46,972 nucleotides of DNA from Clostridia bacterium (lineage in GTDB: Bacteria > Bacillota > Clostridia > TANB77 > CAG-508). The DNA lies in the NCBI GenBank assembly GCA_900770415.1, contig CAAGKN010000016.1, positions 1-46,972 of the forward strand, read 5' to 3'. How positions within the stretch are numbered: the stretch's first letter is position 1; the number at the start of each line of letters is the position of its first letter. Under the pieces are notes generated by a model. The model was not told the origin of the DNA. It was given only the letters and a program-made list of their open reading frames with translations, and made no database searches. Shown piece after piece: positions 17,268 to 25,426 of the stretch. Both the position numbers and the translations under genes were made by a program.

Positions 17268-17300
17268 AGAGGCGCTACTTAATGCGCCTCTTATATTTTT
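17268..17300. terminator. Bidirectional terminator between the P1B ATPase and the acyltransferase-like gene
   Basis: A GC-rich stem, AGAGGCGC ... GCGCCTCT, with loop TACTTAAT has T-rich sequence on the right and lies between convergent genes. Confidence 0.75.
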
Positions 17301-18151
17301 TATCTAATATCTTCTTTTGGAGTTATATTTTCTTCTAACAGTTCTGGCTTTTTCATATATCTATTAAATTGCTTTAAAGCATTTGCATAATAATATCCAT
17401 CACAAATTCTTTCATCAGCAACCCATTTAATAGAAATAGTTTTTTTCTCAACTATATTATCATCTTCACAAATATAGCTTTTTTGTTTTTTGCCCATAGC
17501 TAAGAAGAGCCCAGTTGTTCCAAAATCATATATATGATGATAAATTGCATTTATTCCTAAAGAACCAACATTTGTTAAAAATGCACTAGTATGGAATGGA
17601 CTAGCCTTAATTACTGCTTTTGGCATCATACCATGTTTATCTAAAAACATTAAAGTATTAACAAGAAATTTCATAAGCCAATTTGGTACAAGCCATAAAA
17701 ATTTAGCAAGTTTATCTGTGCTATTTTCAGCAGATAAATCTTTGTTTTTTGCAATTTCAGTTTCTAATTTTTCTTTTACTTCAAAAATGTTTTCAGTCCC
17801 TGTAAAAGGAAGTTTAATAGTTGTTTCTTCTATTTCTTCAGACATTTTCTTTTTTATTGCAAGTGAAATATATATTCCTTTTCTTGCATAAGTTCTGCCA
17901 TCCATAACAAATCTATTTAAACAAGGCCTTTCTGCTAAAAGTCTGACTAATGCAGAATATATTATAGTCATATAAGATATTTGAATACCTTCTTCATCTT
18001 TTTTATCAATATATGCATCTAAAGTGTCAAGAGGTAACTCTTGAGTGTAATATACATGAGAATCACTTCTCGTTTTCATAACATGTGGTATTACTCTAAA
18101 AAACGGCCCCAAAGTCCTAATTTTTCTACCATCTGATCTAAATCCAAACAT
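17300..18151 (-). CDS. CAT/2-oxoacid dehydrogenase E2-like acyltransferase-fold protein
   Basis: 283 residues. The fold is that of chloramphenicol acetyltransferase and E2 catalytic domains, seen in ISYMTIIYSALVRLLAERPCLN (helix 2 region), the beta-strand RKGIYISLAIKKK, NVGSLGINAIYHHIYDFGTT, and the C-terminal motif region WVADERICDGYYYANAL. In active E2/CAT enzymes that last motif is HxxxDG. Here the His position is Glu (D-E-R-I-C-D-G), so classical acyl transfer through a catalytic His is doubtful. The gene stands alone, with no E1, E3 or lipoyl domain nearby. Its substrate is unknown. Confidence 0.8.
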   Translation of the reverse strand: MFGFRSDGRKIRTLGPFFRVIPHVMKTRSDSHVYYTQELPLDTLDAYIDKKDEEGIQISYMTIIYSALVRLLAERPCLNRFVMDGRTYARKGIYISLAIKKKMSEEIEETTIKLPFTGTENIFEVKEKLETEIAKNKDLSAENSTDKLAKFLWLVPNWLMKFLVNTLMFLDKHGMMPKAVIKASPFHTSAFLTNVGSLGINAIYHHIYDFGTTGLFLAMGKKQKSYICEDDNIVEKKTISIKWVADERICDGYYYANALKQFNRYMKKPELLEENITPKEDIR

Positions 18152-18174
18152 AATCCATCTCCCTCATAAAAAAC

Positions 18175-18204
18175 ATTATATAATAAAACTATGGCATTTT
18201 GCAA
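18175..18204 (-). promoter_or_regulatory. SigA-type promoter of the acyltransferase-like gene
   Basis: On the minus strand TTGCAA (18204-18199) and TATAAT (18180-18175) have an 18-base spacer, 24 bases before the ATG at 18151. Confidence 0.6.
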
Positions 18205-18296
18205 GAAAAATGTCAAAAATTAATACATTGGAAAAAAATAAATACCCATAAATAAACACTTTTTTAATACTATTTTAATATCTTTATAGTAAAATC

Positions 18297-18325
18297 TTGA
18301 CAAATATTTATGTGTTTAATACAAT
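18297..18325 (+). promoter_or_regulatory. SigA-type promoter of the ABC exporter operon
   Basis: TTGACA (18297-18302) and TACAAT (18320-18325) have a 17-base spacer. About 60 bases of leader follow before the AAGGAGGA and ATG at 18389. The leader contains a small inverted repeat (AGCT...AGCT). Confidence 0.7.
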
Positions 18326-18388
18326 ATTTTAGCTAGGGAAACACAGCTTTGAGCTGATTATATATACATATACAAAAAGGAGGAACAG

Positions 18389-20653
18389 ATGTTAAAAATA
18401 TTAAAAAACTTAAAAAAATCATGGCTATCTGTGGTGTTTATAGTAGTACTTTTATGCTTGCAAGCATGGACAGATTTAACACTTCCAGACTACACATCTA
18501 AAATAGTAAATACAGGGATTCAAGCAGGTGGTATTGAATATGTTGCACCAGAGGTAATTAGAAAGTCACAAATGGATAACTTGTTAATATTTACAGACAA
18601 AGATGAAGAAATATTAAGTAATTATACTTTAATATCTAAAAACAATTTATCTCAAGAGGAGTATAATAAGTTACAAAAAGATTATCCAGAACTAGAAAAT
18701 CAGGATTTATATAAAATAAATAAACTTAATAAAGAACAAAAAGAAAAATTGGATGAGTTAATTACAAAACCATTTATGACATTATACTTTATACAAAATG
18801 AAGAAATGGCAAATGGAATGAAAGAACAAATGCTTTTAAATATGCCAGAAGAACAAAAGCAGGTAATGGCACAAATGCCACTAATAGACCTAATAAAAAA
18901 TATGCCAAATGAACAAAAAGAAAGTTTTATTACAGAAATAAATAAACAAATAGACGAAAAACTAGGAACAATGGTAGATCAAGCAGCTGTTCAAGCAACT
19001 AAAAAAGAGTATACAGAAATAGGAGTAAATACAGATAATATACAAAATAGATACATAGTTTTAACAGGACTTCAAATGATTGGTATAGCATTAATTAGTA
19101 TGATAGCAGCAGTAATAATAATGCTATTATCATCAAGAGTTGCAGCTACACTCGGAAGAATTTTAAGAGATAAAGTGTTTAAAAAAGTATTGCAATTTAC
19201 AAGAAAAGAATTTAATGAATTTTCAACCGCTTCATTAATTACACGTAGCACAAATGATATTCAACAAATTCAAATGTTGCTTACAATGCTTTTTAGAACA
19301 GTAGTATATGCACCAATTATTGGTATTGGTGGATTTACAAGAGTTTTGGCTCGTAGCAATAATTCTATGGCATGGATAATAGGAGTTGCAATAGGAGCGA
19401 TACTATTTATTATTCTAACTTTATTTATAGTAGCAATGCCAAAATTCAAAAAGTTACAAGATTTAATAGATAAATTGAATTTAGTTTCTAGAGAAATCTT
19501 AACAGGACTTCCAGTAATAAGAGCATTCAACACAGAAAAAAGAGAAGAAAAAAGATTTGATAATGCTAACAAAGACTATATGAAAGCAAATATATTTGTA
19601 AACAGGGCAATGAGTATAATGATGCCTGCATTAATGTTTGTTATGAATGCAATTATGCTTTTAATTATATGGGTAGGAGGACACAAAGTAGATGAAGGAA
19701 TAATGCAAGTAGGAGATATGATGGCATTCATTCAATATACAATGCAGATTGTAATATCTTTCTTATTCATATCTATGATATCAATAATGTTACCAAGAGC
19801 TTCTGTTTCTGCAAAACGTATTAATGATGTATTAGAAACAGAACCTTCAATAGAAGATAAACCAGAAACAAAAGAATTTGTAGAAGGTAAAAAAGGATAT
19901 GTAGAATTTAAAGATGTATCATTTAGATATCCAGATGCAGATACAGAAATACTAGAAGATATAAATTTTGTAGCAAAACCAGGAGAAACAACAGCATTAA
20001 TTGGAAGTACAGGAAGTGGAAAATCTACAGTTGTAAACCTAATACCTCGTTTTTATGATGTAACAGGTGGAGAAATACTAATAGATGGAGTTAATATAAA
20101 AGACGTACCTCAAAAAGAATTAAGAAAAAGAATAGGATTTGTACCACAAAAAGGAATGCTTTTCTCTGGAACAATAGAATCAAACATAAAATATGGAAAC
20201 CCAGATATGTCTGATGAGCAAATGGTAAAAGCAGCAGAAATTGCACAAGCAACAGAATTTATAGAAGCAAAGGAAAAGAAATATAAATCAGAAATTGCCC
20301 AAGGTGGAAACAATGTATCTGGTGGACAAAAACAACGTTTATCAATAGCAAGAGCAATAGCAATAGACCCAGAAATTATAGTATTTGATGATAGTTTTTC
20401 AGCACTAGACTTTAAAACAGACAGCAAATTACGAGAAGAACTTGCAAAGCAAACAGCTGGTAAAACAGTAATTATAGTTGCACAAAGAATTAGTACAATT
20501 CTAAATGCAGACCAAATAATAGTACTAGAGGAAGGAAAAATTGTAGGAAAAGGTACTCACAAAGAGCTTATGAACAACTGTGAGCAATATAAGGAAATTG
20601 CAATGTCACAATTATCTAAAGAAGAACTAGAAGATGCAGGAGGTGATAGATAA
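18389..20653 (+). CDS. Heterodimeric ABC exporter, subunit with degenerate ATPase site and large extracellular insertion
   Basis: 754 residues, longer than the usual ~600. TM1 (residues ~13-35) is followed by ~190 hydrophilic, Lys/Glu/Gln/Met-rich residues before TM2 (~225), an insertion facing outside. The NBD has Walker A GSTGSGKST, signature VSGGQKQR, and Walker B IIVFDDSFSALD, with Asp replacing the catalytic Glu. Gln replaces the switch His (IIVAQRIST). These changes mark the non-hydrolysing partner of TM287/288- or BmrCD-type exporters. The stop overlaps the start of the canonical partner by one base. The substrate is unknown (drug, lipid or peptide). Confidence 0.93.
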   Translation: MLKILKNLKKSWLSVVFIVVLLCLQAWTDLTLPDYTSKIVNTGIQAGGIEYVAPEVIRKSQMDNLLIFTDKDEEILSNYTLISKNNLSQEEYNKLQKDYPELENQDLYKINKLNKEQKEKLDELITKPFMTLYFIQNEEMANGMKEQMLLNMPEEQKQVMAQMPLIDLIKNMPNEQKESFITEINKQIDEKLGTMVDQAAVQATKKEYTEIGVNTDNIQNRYIVLTGLQMIGIALISMIAAVIIMLLSSRVAATLGRILRDKVFKKVLQFTRKEFNEFSTASLITRSTNDIQQIQMLLTMLFRTVVYAPIIGIGGFTRVLARSNNSMAWIIGVAIGAILFIILTLFIVAMPKFKKLQDLIDKLNLVSREILTGLPVIRAFNTEKREEKRFDNANKDYMKANIFVNRAMSIMMPALMFVMNAIMLLIIWVGGHKVDEGIMQVGDMMAFIQYTMQIVISFLFISMISIMLPRASVSAKRINDVLETEPSIEDKPETKEFVEGKKGYVEFKDVSFRYPDADTEILEDINFVAKPGETTALIGSTGSGKSTVVNLIPRFYDVTGGEILIDGVNIKDVPQKELRKRIGFVPQKGMLFSGTIESNIKYGNPDMSDEQMVKAAEIAQATEFIEAKEKKYKSEIAQGGNNVSGGQKQRLSIARAIAIDPEIIVFDDSFSALDFKTDSKLREELAKQTAGKTVIIVAQRISTILNADQIIVLEEGKIVGKGTHKELMNNCEQYKEIAMSQLSKEELEDAGGDR

Positions 20654-22485
20654 TGCCAGGACCAATGGGAGGACCAGGAAGACCGGGGATGAATACCCAA
20701 GCAAAAGCAAAGAATTTTAAAGCAACAACTAAAAAATTAATAAACAACTATTTATCAAAATATAAACTAGCAATAACAATAGTAATAATTTTTGCAATAG
20801 GAAGTACAATCTTTTCTATAGTTGGACCTAAAATATTAGGAAATGCAACAACAGAAATTTTTAATGGAATAATTAGTAAATTATCTGGCGGAAGTGGAAT
20901 AGATTATTCAAAGATTTTAAAAATTCTATTAACACTTTTGGGACTATATGTAATAAGTGCATTATTTTCACTAATACAAGGATTTACAATGACATCTGTT
21001 GCACAAAAGCTAACATATAAAATAAGAAATGATATAGCACAAAAAATAAATAAACTTCCAATGAAATACTTTGATAAAAAAACAAACGGAGAGGTGTTAT
21101 CTGTAATAACAAACGATATAGATACACTTTCTCAAAACCTTAACCAAAGTATTACACAAATAATTACATCAATATGTACAATAATAGGAATAATTGTAAT
21201 GATGTTATCTATTAGTGTAACAATGACAATAGCATCATTAATAATATTGCCTATATCAGCAGTTATAGTAAAGAAAATTGTAACAAAATCACAAAAATAT
21301 TTCCAAAAGCAACAAGCATATTTAGGACATGTAAATGGCCAAGTAGAAGAGGTGTATGGAGGACATACAATTGTAAAAGCATTTAATGGAGAACAACAAG
21401 AAATAGAGAAATTTGAAAAAGCAAATAAGGAACTATATTCATCTGGATGGAAATCACAATTTTTATCTGGACTAATGCATCCAGTAATGAACTTTATTGG
21501 AAATGTTGGATATGTTGTAGTAGCAGTTTTAGGTGGATATCTAGCAGCTCAAGGAAAAATTACAGTTGGTAATATACAAAGTTTTATACAATATAACAAG
21601 CAATTTACACAACCAATAATGCAAATTGCACAAGTATCTGGAATGCTACAATCTATGGTTGCTGCTGCAGAAAGGGTATTTGAATTTTTAGAAGAACCAG
21701 AAGAAGTAGAAGAAAGCGATAAAGGAATAGATACAAGTAAGCTAAAAGGAAATGTAGAATTCGAAAATGTTAAATTTGGCTATGACGAAGATAAAATAAT
21801 AATAAAGAACTTTAATGCAGACGTTAAAGAAGGACAAAAGATTGCAATAGTTGGACCAACAGGAGCAGGCAAAACAACAATGGTAAAACTACTTATGAGG
21901 TTCTATGATGTAAATAGTGGAGAAATTTTAGTAGATGGTCATAATATAAAAGACTTTAAACGTGGAGATTTAAGAAAAATGTTTGGAATGGTACTCCAAG
22001 ATACGTGGTTATTTGGAGGGACCGTTAAAGAAAATATTAAATATGGAAAACCAGAGGCAAGTGATAGTGAAGTTATAGAAGCGGCAAAAGCAGCACATGT
22101 GCATCACTTTATAAAAACACTTCCAAATGGATATAATTCTGTATTAAATGAAGAATCAAGCAATGTATCAGCAGGACAAAAACAATTACTAACAATTGCA
22201 AGAGTAATACTTGCAGATCCAAAAATACTAATATTAGATGAAGCAACAAGTTCAATAGATACAAGGACAGAAATACAAATACAATCAGCAATGGACAATT
22301 TAATGAAAGGAAGAACAAGCTTTATAATTGCACACAGACTTTCAACAATAAAAAATGCAGATTTAATATTAGTAATGAATCATGGAGATATAGTAGAACA
22401 GGGAACACATGAAGAACTACTTGCAAAAAATGGATTCTATGCAGATTTATACAATAGTCAATTCGATGAAGATGAAGCAGTGTGA
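20653..22485 (+). CDS. Heterodimeric ABC exporter, catalytically canonical subunit
   Basis: 610 residues. An unusual Gly/Pro-rich start (PGPMGGPGRPGMN) precedes a six-helix type-I exporter domain. The NBD shows Walker A GPTGAGKTT, signature VSAGQKQLL, Walker B ILILDEATSSID with the catalytic Glu, and the switch His in IIAHRLSTI. It pairs with the preceding subunit, which has the degenerate Walker B and switch residue, giving one consensus and one degenerate ATP site. The genes are translationally coupled through TAATG. No dedicated regulator lies next to the operon. Confidence 0.94.
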   Translation: MPGPMGGPGRPGMNTQAKAKNFKATTKKLINNYLSKYKLAITIVIIFAIGSTIFSIVGPKILGNATTEIFNGIISKLSGGSGIDYSKILKILLTLLGLYVISALFSLIQGFTMTSVAQKLTYKIRNDIAQKINKLPMKYFDKKTNGEVLSVITNDIDTLSQNLNQSITQIITSICTIIGIIVMMLSISVTMTIASLIILPISAVIVKKIVTKSQKYFQKQQAYLGHVNGQVEEVYGGHTIVKAFNGEQQEIEKFEKANKELYSSGWKSQFLSGLMHPVMNFIGNVGYVVVAVLGGYLAAQGKITVGNIQSFIQYNKQFTQPIMQIAQVSGMLQSMVAAAERVFEFLEEPEEVEESDKGIDTSKLKGNVEFENVKFGYDEDKIIIKNFNADVKEGQKIAIVGPTGAGKTTMVKLLMRFYDVNSGEILVDGHNIKDFKRGDLRKMFGMVLQDTWLFGGTVKENIKYGKPEASDSEVIEAAKAAHVHHFIKTLPNGYNSVLNEESSNVSAGQKQLLTIARVILADPKILILDEATSSIDTRTEIQIQSAMDNLMKGRTSFIIAHRLSTIKNADLILVMNHGDIVEQGTHEELLAKNGFYADLYNSQFDEDEAV

Positions 22486-22537
22486 AATAGTAAAAACAAC
22501 AAGGTTAACAAAAGAAGAAATAGAGGAATTATAATTA

Positions 22538-22566
22538 TTGACAATACTATTTTAAAATGTTAAAAT
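22538..22566 (+). promoter_or_regulatory. SigA-type promoter of T-box-tyrS
   Basis: TTGACA (22538-22543) and TAAAAT (22561-22566) have a 17-base spacer, placed ~35 bases before stem I of the T-box leader. Confidence 0.7.
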
Positions 22567-22599
22567 AGTTGCAAGTTAATTTAGTTATGTTTTAAAAAG

Positions 22600-22805
22600 A
22601 AAACCAGTAGAATTTTATAGTAACTAACAGAGAGGTAATGGTTGGTGGAAATTACTAGAATATAAAATTTGAATTACAATTCTTATAGTAACTAACGTGT
22701 AGCTACGAATAAGCGTTAATTGAGGCAATATAAAATATTGCGAATAAAGGTGGTACCACGGAATTTAAACCAATTCGTCCTTTAACTAGGATGAATTGGT
22801 TTTTG
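22600..22805 (+). promoter_or_regulatory. Tyr-specific T-box riboswitch controlling tyrS
   Basis: The conserved T-box core AAGGTGGTACCACGG is at 22747-22761. The attenuator that follows pairs AAACCAATTCGTCCT with AGGATGAATTGGTTT and ends in T's (22767-22805). Upstream, stem I is closed by two copies of TTATAGTAACTAAC (22615-22628 and 22683-22696), whose cores TAGTAACTA are self-complementary. Just inside the 3' strand lies a TAC triplet (22675-22677), positioned as the Tyr specifier. Uncharged tRNA-Tyr would bind and prevent termination. Together with 22806-22858, which holds only a small repeat and the ribosome site, this accounts for the gene-free stretch before tyrS. Confidence 0.9.
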
Positions 22806-22810
22806 ATTTG

Positions 22811-22838
22811 TAGGGGCGGATTCCCTAGGCAATCCGCT
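22811..22838 (+). repeat. Small intergenic palindromic repeat (GTAGGGG family)
   Basis: TAGGGG is followed by the inverted repeat CGGATT CCCTAGGC AATCCG. A second element with the same GTAGGGG lead and a different palindromic core lies at 41781-41811. The pair suggests a dispersed, non-coding repeat family. Confidence 0.5.
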
Positions 22839-22858
22839 AAATAAGAAAGGGTGATGTT

Positions 22859-24085
22859 ATGAATTTATACGAAGATTTAAAATGGAGAGGATTAATTCAA
22901 GATATTAGTGATGAAGGACTAATTAACAAATTAAACAATGAAAAATTAACATTTTACATTGGAACAGACCCAACAGCAGATAGCATGCATATTGGTCATT
23001 ATTCATCATTTCTAATTTCAAAAAGACTTGCAAAATATGGGCATAAACCTATTTTATTAGTAGGTGGAGCAACAGGATTAATTGGAGATCCTAAACCTAC
23101 AGCAGAAAGACCTATGATTACAAAAGAAGCAGTTGAACATAATATTAAAGGACTAACAAAACAAGCAAAAGAAATATTTGGATTTGAAGTTGTAAATAAC
23201 TATGACTGGACAAAAGACATAAATGTTATAGATTTCTTAAGAGATTATGGAAAATACTTTAATGTTGGATATATGCTAGCAAAAGATAAAGTAAGATCAA
23301 GAATGGAAACAGGTATTACATATGCGGAATTTTCATATATGATATTACAAGCACTAGATTTCTTACATCTATACGAAACAAAGAATTGTGTTCTTCAAGT
23401 TGCTGGCTCAGACCAATGGGGAAACATAACAGCAGGAATAGAATTAATTAGAAAGAAAACAGATAAAACAGCTTATGGAATGGTAATGCCATTAGTTACA
23501 GATTCAAATGGAGTTAAATTTGGAAAAACAGAAGGAAATGCACTATGGCTAGATAAAAATAAAACATCAAGTTATGAATTATATCAATATCTAGTAAATC
23601 TTGAGGATTCAATGATTATTAGTTACTTAAAGAAATTAACATTCTTAAGTAGAGAGGAAATAGAAGAGATAGAAGCAAAACATAATGAACATCCAGAACT
23701 AAGAGAAGCACACAAAATACTTGCAAGAGAAATAATAACAGATTTACATGGAAAAGAAGAATACGAAAAAGCTGTAAGAATTAGTGAAGCTTTATTTAAA
23801 GGCAATTTTAATGATTTATCAAACGAAGAATTAGGAGAAGCTTTTAAAGGAAATGAAGTAAAAGAAATAGAACTTAACAAAAACATATTAGATGTATTAG
23901 TAGAAATGAATGTTGCAACTAGTAAAAGACAAGCAAGAGAATTTATTTCTGGAAATAGTATAGAAATAAAAGGAGAGAAGGTAAAAGACTTAGACAAGAC
24001 AATAACAGAGCAAGACCTTATAAACAATACATTTTTAATTATAAAAAGAGGAAAGAAAAACTATTATATAGCAAAAAAAATCTAA
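22859..24085 (+). CDS. tyrS: Tyrosyl-tRNA synthetase
   Basis: 408 residues, class I aminoacyl-tRNA synthetase of the bacterial TyrRS-S type. The HIGH signature occurs intact (DSMHIGHYSSF, ~40-50). The second signature is KFGKTEGNALWL (~225), replacing KMSKS as is usual in TyrRS. Tyr-binding residues lie in YAEFSYMILQALDF and VAGSDQWGNI. A C-terminal S4 RNA-binding domain (ILDVLVEMNVATSKRQAREF, ~345-405) is complete. Start by GAAAGGGTG. Regulated by the T-box upstream. Confidence 0.97.
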   Translation: MNLYEDLKWRGLIQDISDEGLINKLNNEKLTFYIGTDPTADSMHIGHYSSFLISKRLAKYGHKPILLVGGATGLIGDPKPTAERPMITKEAVEHNIKGLTKQAKEIFGFEVVNNYDWTKDINVIDFLRDYGKYFNVGYMLAKDKVRSRMETGITYAEFSYMILQALDFLHLYETKNCVLQVAGSDQWGNITAGIELIRKKTDKTAYGMVMPLVTDSNGVKFGKTEGNALWLDKNKTSSYELYQYLVNLEDSMIISYLKKLTFLSREEIEEIEAKHNEHPELREAHKILAREIITDLHGKEEYEKAVRISEALFKGNFNDLSNEELGEAFKGNEVKEIELNKNILDVLVEMNVATSKRQAREFISGNSIEIKGEKVKDLDKTITEQDLINNTFLIIKRGKKNYYIAKKI

Positions 24086-24095
24086 TGATTATCCC

Positions 24096-24136
24096 AAAAT
24101 GGTGAAAAAGGGGACAGACCCCTTTTTCACCATTTT
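24096..24136. repeat. Long palindromic element / terminator after tyrS
   Basis: An almost perfect inverted repeat, AAAATGGTGAAAAAGGGG ... CCCCTTTTTCACCATTTT, has the small loop ACAGA and a trailing T-run. It can end tyrS transcription. The A5G4...C4T5 core also matches the element at 44763-44791, so this may be a dispersed REP-like palindrome. Confidence 0.7.
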
Positions 24137-24151
24137 TTAAAAGAAAACATG

Positions 24152-24181
24152 TTGCAAATCCTAGTAAAATGGTAGTATAAT
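24152..24181 (+). promoter_or_regulatory. Promoter of the rrf2 gene
   Basis: TTGCAA (24152-24157) and TATAAT (24176-24181) have an 18-base spacer, 21 bases before the ATG and overlapping none of the palindromic repeat upstream. Confidence 0.55.
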
Positions 24182-24202
24182 AAATTCAATGGAGGAGATT
24201 AA

Positions 24203-24598
24203 ATGAAAATATCAACAAAGGGAAGGTATGCCCTAAGAGTAATGATAGACCTAGCAGTTAATGACAAAGGAGACTATGTTTCTTTAAAAGACATTTCAAA
24301 TAGGCAAGAAGTTTCATTAAAATATCTTGAACAGATAATGGCAATGCTAAATAAGGCTGGTTATGTAAAAGCTACTAGAGGAAATAATGGAGGATATAGG
24401 CTAGCAAAATCACCAGAAGAATATAAAGTTGGAGATATATTAAGAAAAACAGAGGGAGATCTTGCACCAATAGCATGTGTTAATGGAGAAGAATGTGGCA
24501 AAAGAGAAAATTGCAAAACATTCAAATTTTGGCAGGGATTAGACAATGTAATTAATGAGTATGTAGACAGCAAAACCTTGGCAGACTTAATAAAATAG
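24203..24598 (+). CDS. Rrf2-family Fe-S regulator (IscR-like), likely repressor of the suf operon
   Basis: 131 residues. The Rrf2 winged helix MKISTKGRYALRVMIDLAVN ... SLKYLEQIMAMLNKAGYVKA ... GGYRLAKSPEEYKVGDILR is complete. Three Cys in the ACVNGEECGKRENC segment (~93-106) can ligate a [2Fe-2S] cluster, as in IscR. Gene order (directly upstream of sufCBDSU, separate promoter) indicates an iron-sulfur status sensor. The likely operator is the 12-bp inverted repeat on the suf promoter at 24616-24646. Confidence 0.92.
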   Translation: MKISTKGRYALRVMIDLAVNDKGDYVSLKDISNRQEVSLKYLEQIMAMLNKAGYVKATRGNNGGYRLAKSPEEYKVGDILRKTEGDLAPIACVNGEECGKRENCKTFKFWQGLDNVINEYVDSKTLADLIK

Positions 24599-24609
24599 AA
24601 TAAATCATA

Positions 24610-24638
24610 TTGACTTAGTAGGAATTAGATGATATAAT
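24610..24638 (+). promoter_or_regulatory. SigA-type promoter of the suf operon
   Basis: TTGACT (24610-24615) and TATAAT (24633-24638) have a 17-base spacer, 41 bases before sufC. The spacer and -10 box lie inside a perfect inverted repeat. Confidence 0.7.
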
Positions 24639-24646
24639 TCCTACTA
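24616..24646 (+). promoter_or_regulatory. Perfect 12-bp inverted repeat over the suf promoter, candidate Rrf2 operator
   Basis: TAGTAGGAATTA (24616-24627), a 7-base centre, then TAATTCCTACTA (24635-24646). It covers the spacer and -10 box, so a bound dimer would block RNA polymerase. The left part, TTGACTTAGTAGG, resembles IscR-type half-sites. It could also act as a weak hairpin terminator for rrf2. Confidence 0.6.
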
Positions 24647-24678
24647 TATTAGTATGAAAACAAAAAGGAGAAATTATA

Positions 24679-25425
24679 ATGGACAATCTATTACAAATAA
24701 AAGATTTATATGCAAATGCAGGAAATAAGCAAATATTAAAAGGACTAAACTTAACAATAAACAAAGGAGAAATACATGTAATAATGGGGCCAAATGGAGC
24801 AGGAAAATCAACTCTTGCAAACTGCATATTTAATAATCCAGAATATATAAAAACAAGTGGAGAAATAGATTTTGAAGGAGAAAATATAAATAGTTTATCT
24901 ACAGACAAAATTGCTAAAAAAGGAATTTTTATGTCTTTTCAATCACCTGTTGAAATACCTGGAATTTCTTGTGCAAACTTTTTAAAAACAGCAAAAAATA
25001 AAGTTCAAGATAAACCAGTAAAGATATTTGAATTTAAAAATACTCTACAAAAATATGTAGAAGAATTAAATATGAATCCAAAATTAGTAGATAGGAACTT
25101 AAATGTAGGCTTTTCTGGAGGAGAAAAAAAGAAAAACGAAATATTGCAAATGCTTGTATTAAATCCAAAGCTTAGCATATTGGATGAAACAGATTCAGGG
25201 CTAGATGTAGATGCTGTAAGAACAGTGTCAAAAGGAATAGAAATGTATAAAACAAACGAAAATGCAGTTCTAATTATTACACACAATATGCGTATTTTAG
25301 AGAACCTAAAAGTAGATTTTGTACATGTTTTGGTGGATGGAAAAATAGTAAAAACAGGTAATGCAGACCTTGCAAAAGAAATTGAAGAAAATGGATATGA
25401 AAAGTACAAGAATTTAGAGGTGTAG
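24679..25425 (+). CDS. sufC: SUF iron-sulfur assembly ATPase SufC
   Basis: 248 residues, ABC-type ATPase without membrane domain. Walker A is GPNGAGKST (~38-46), signature FSGGEKKKNEIL (~146), Walker B LSILDETDSGLD (~170). The ETDSGLD sequence is diagnostic for SufC. It forms the SufBC2D scaffold complex with the next two genes. First gene of sufCBDSU-mnmA. The stop is followed by sufB after one base. Confidence 0.97.
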   Translation: MDNLLQIKDLYANAGNKQILKGLNLTINKGEIHVIMGPNGAGKSTLANCIFNNPEYIKTSGEIDFEGENINSLSTDKIAKKGIFMSFQSPVEIPGISCANFLKTAKNKVQDKPVKIFEFKNTLQKYVEELNMNPKLVDRNLNVGFSGGEKKKNEILQMLVLNPKLSILDETDSGLDVDAVRTVSKGIEMYKTNENAVLIITHNMRILENLKVDFVHVLVDGKIVKTGNADLAKEIEENGYEKYKNLEV

Positions 25426-25426
25426 T

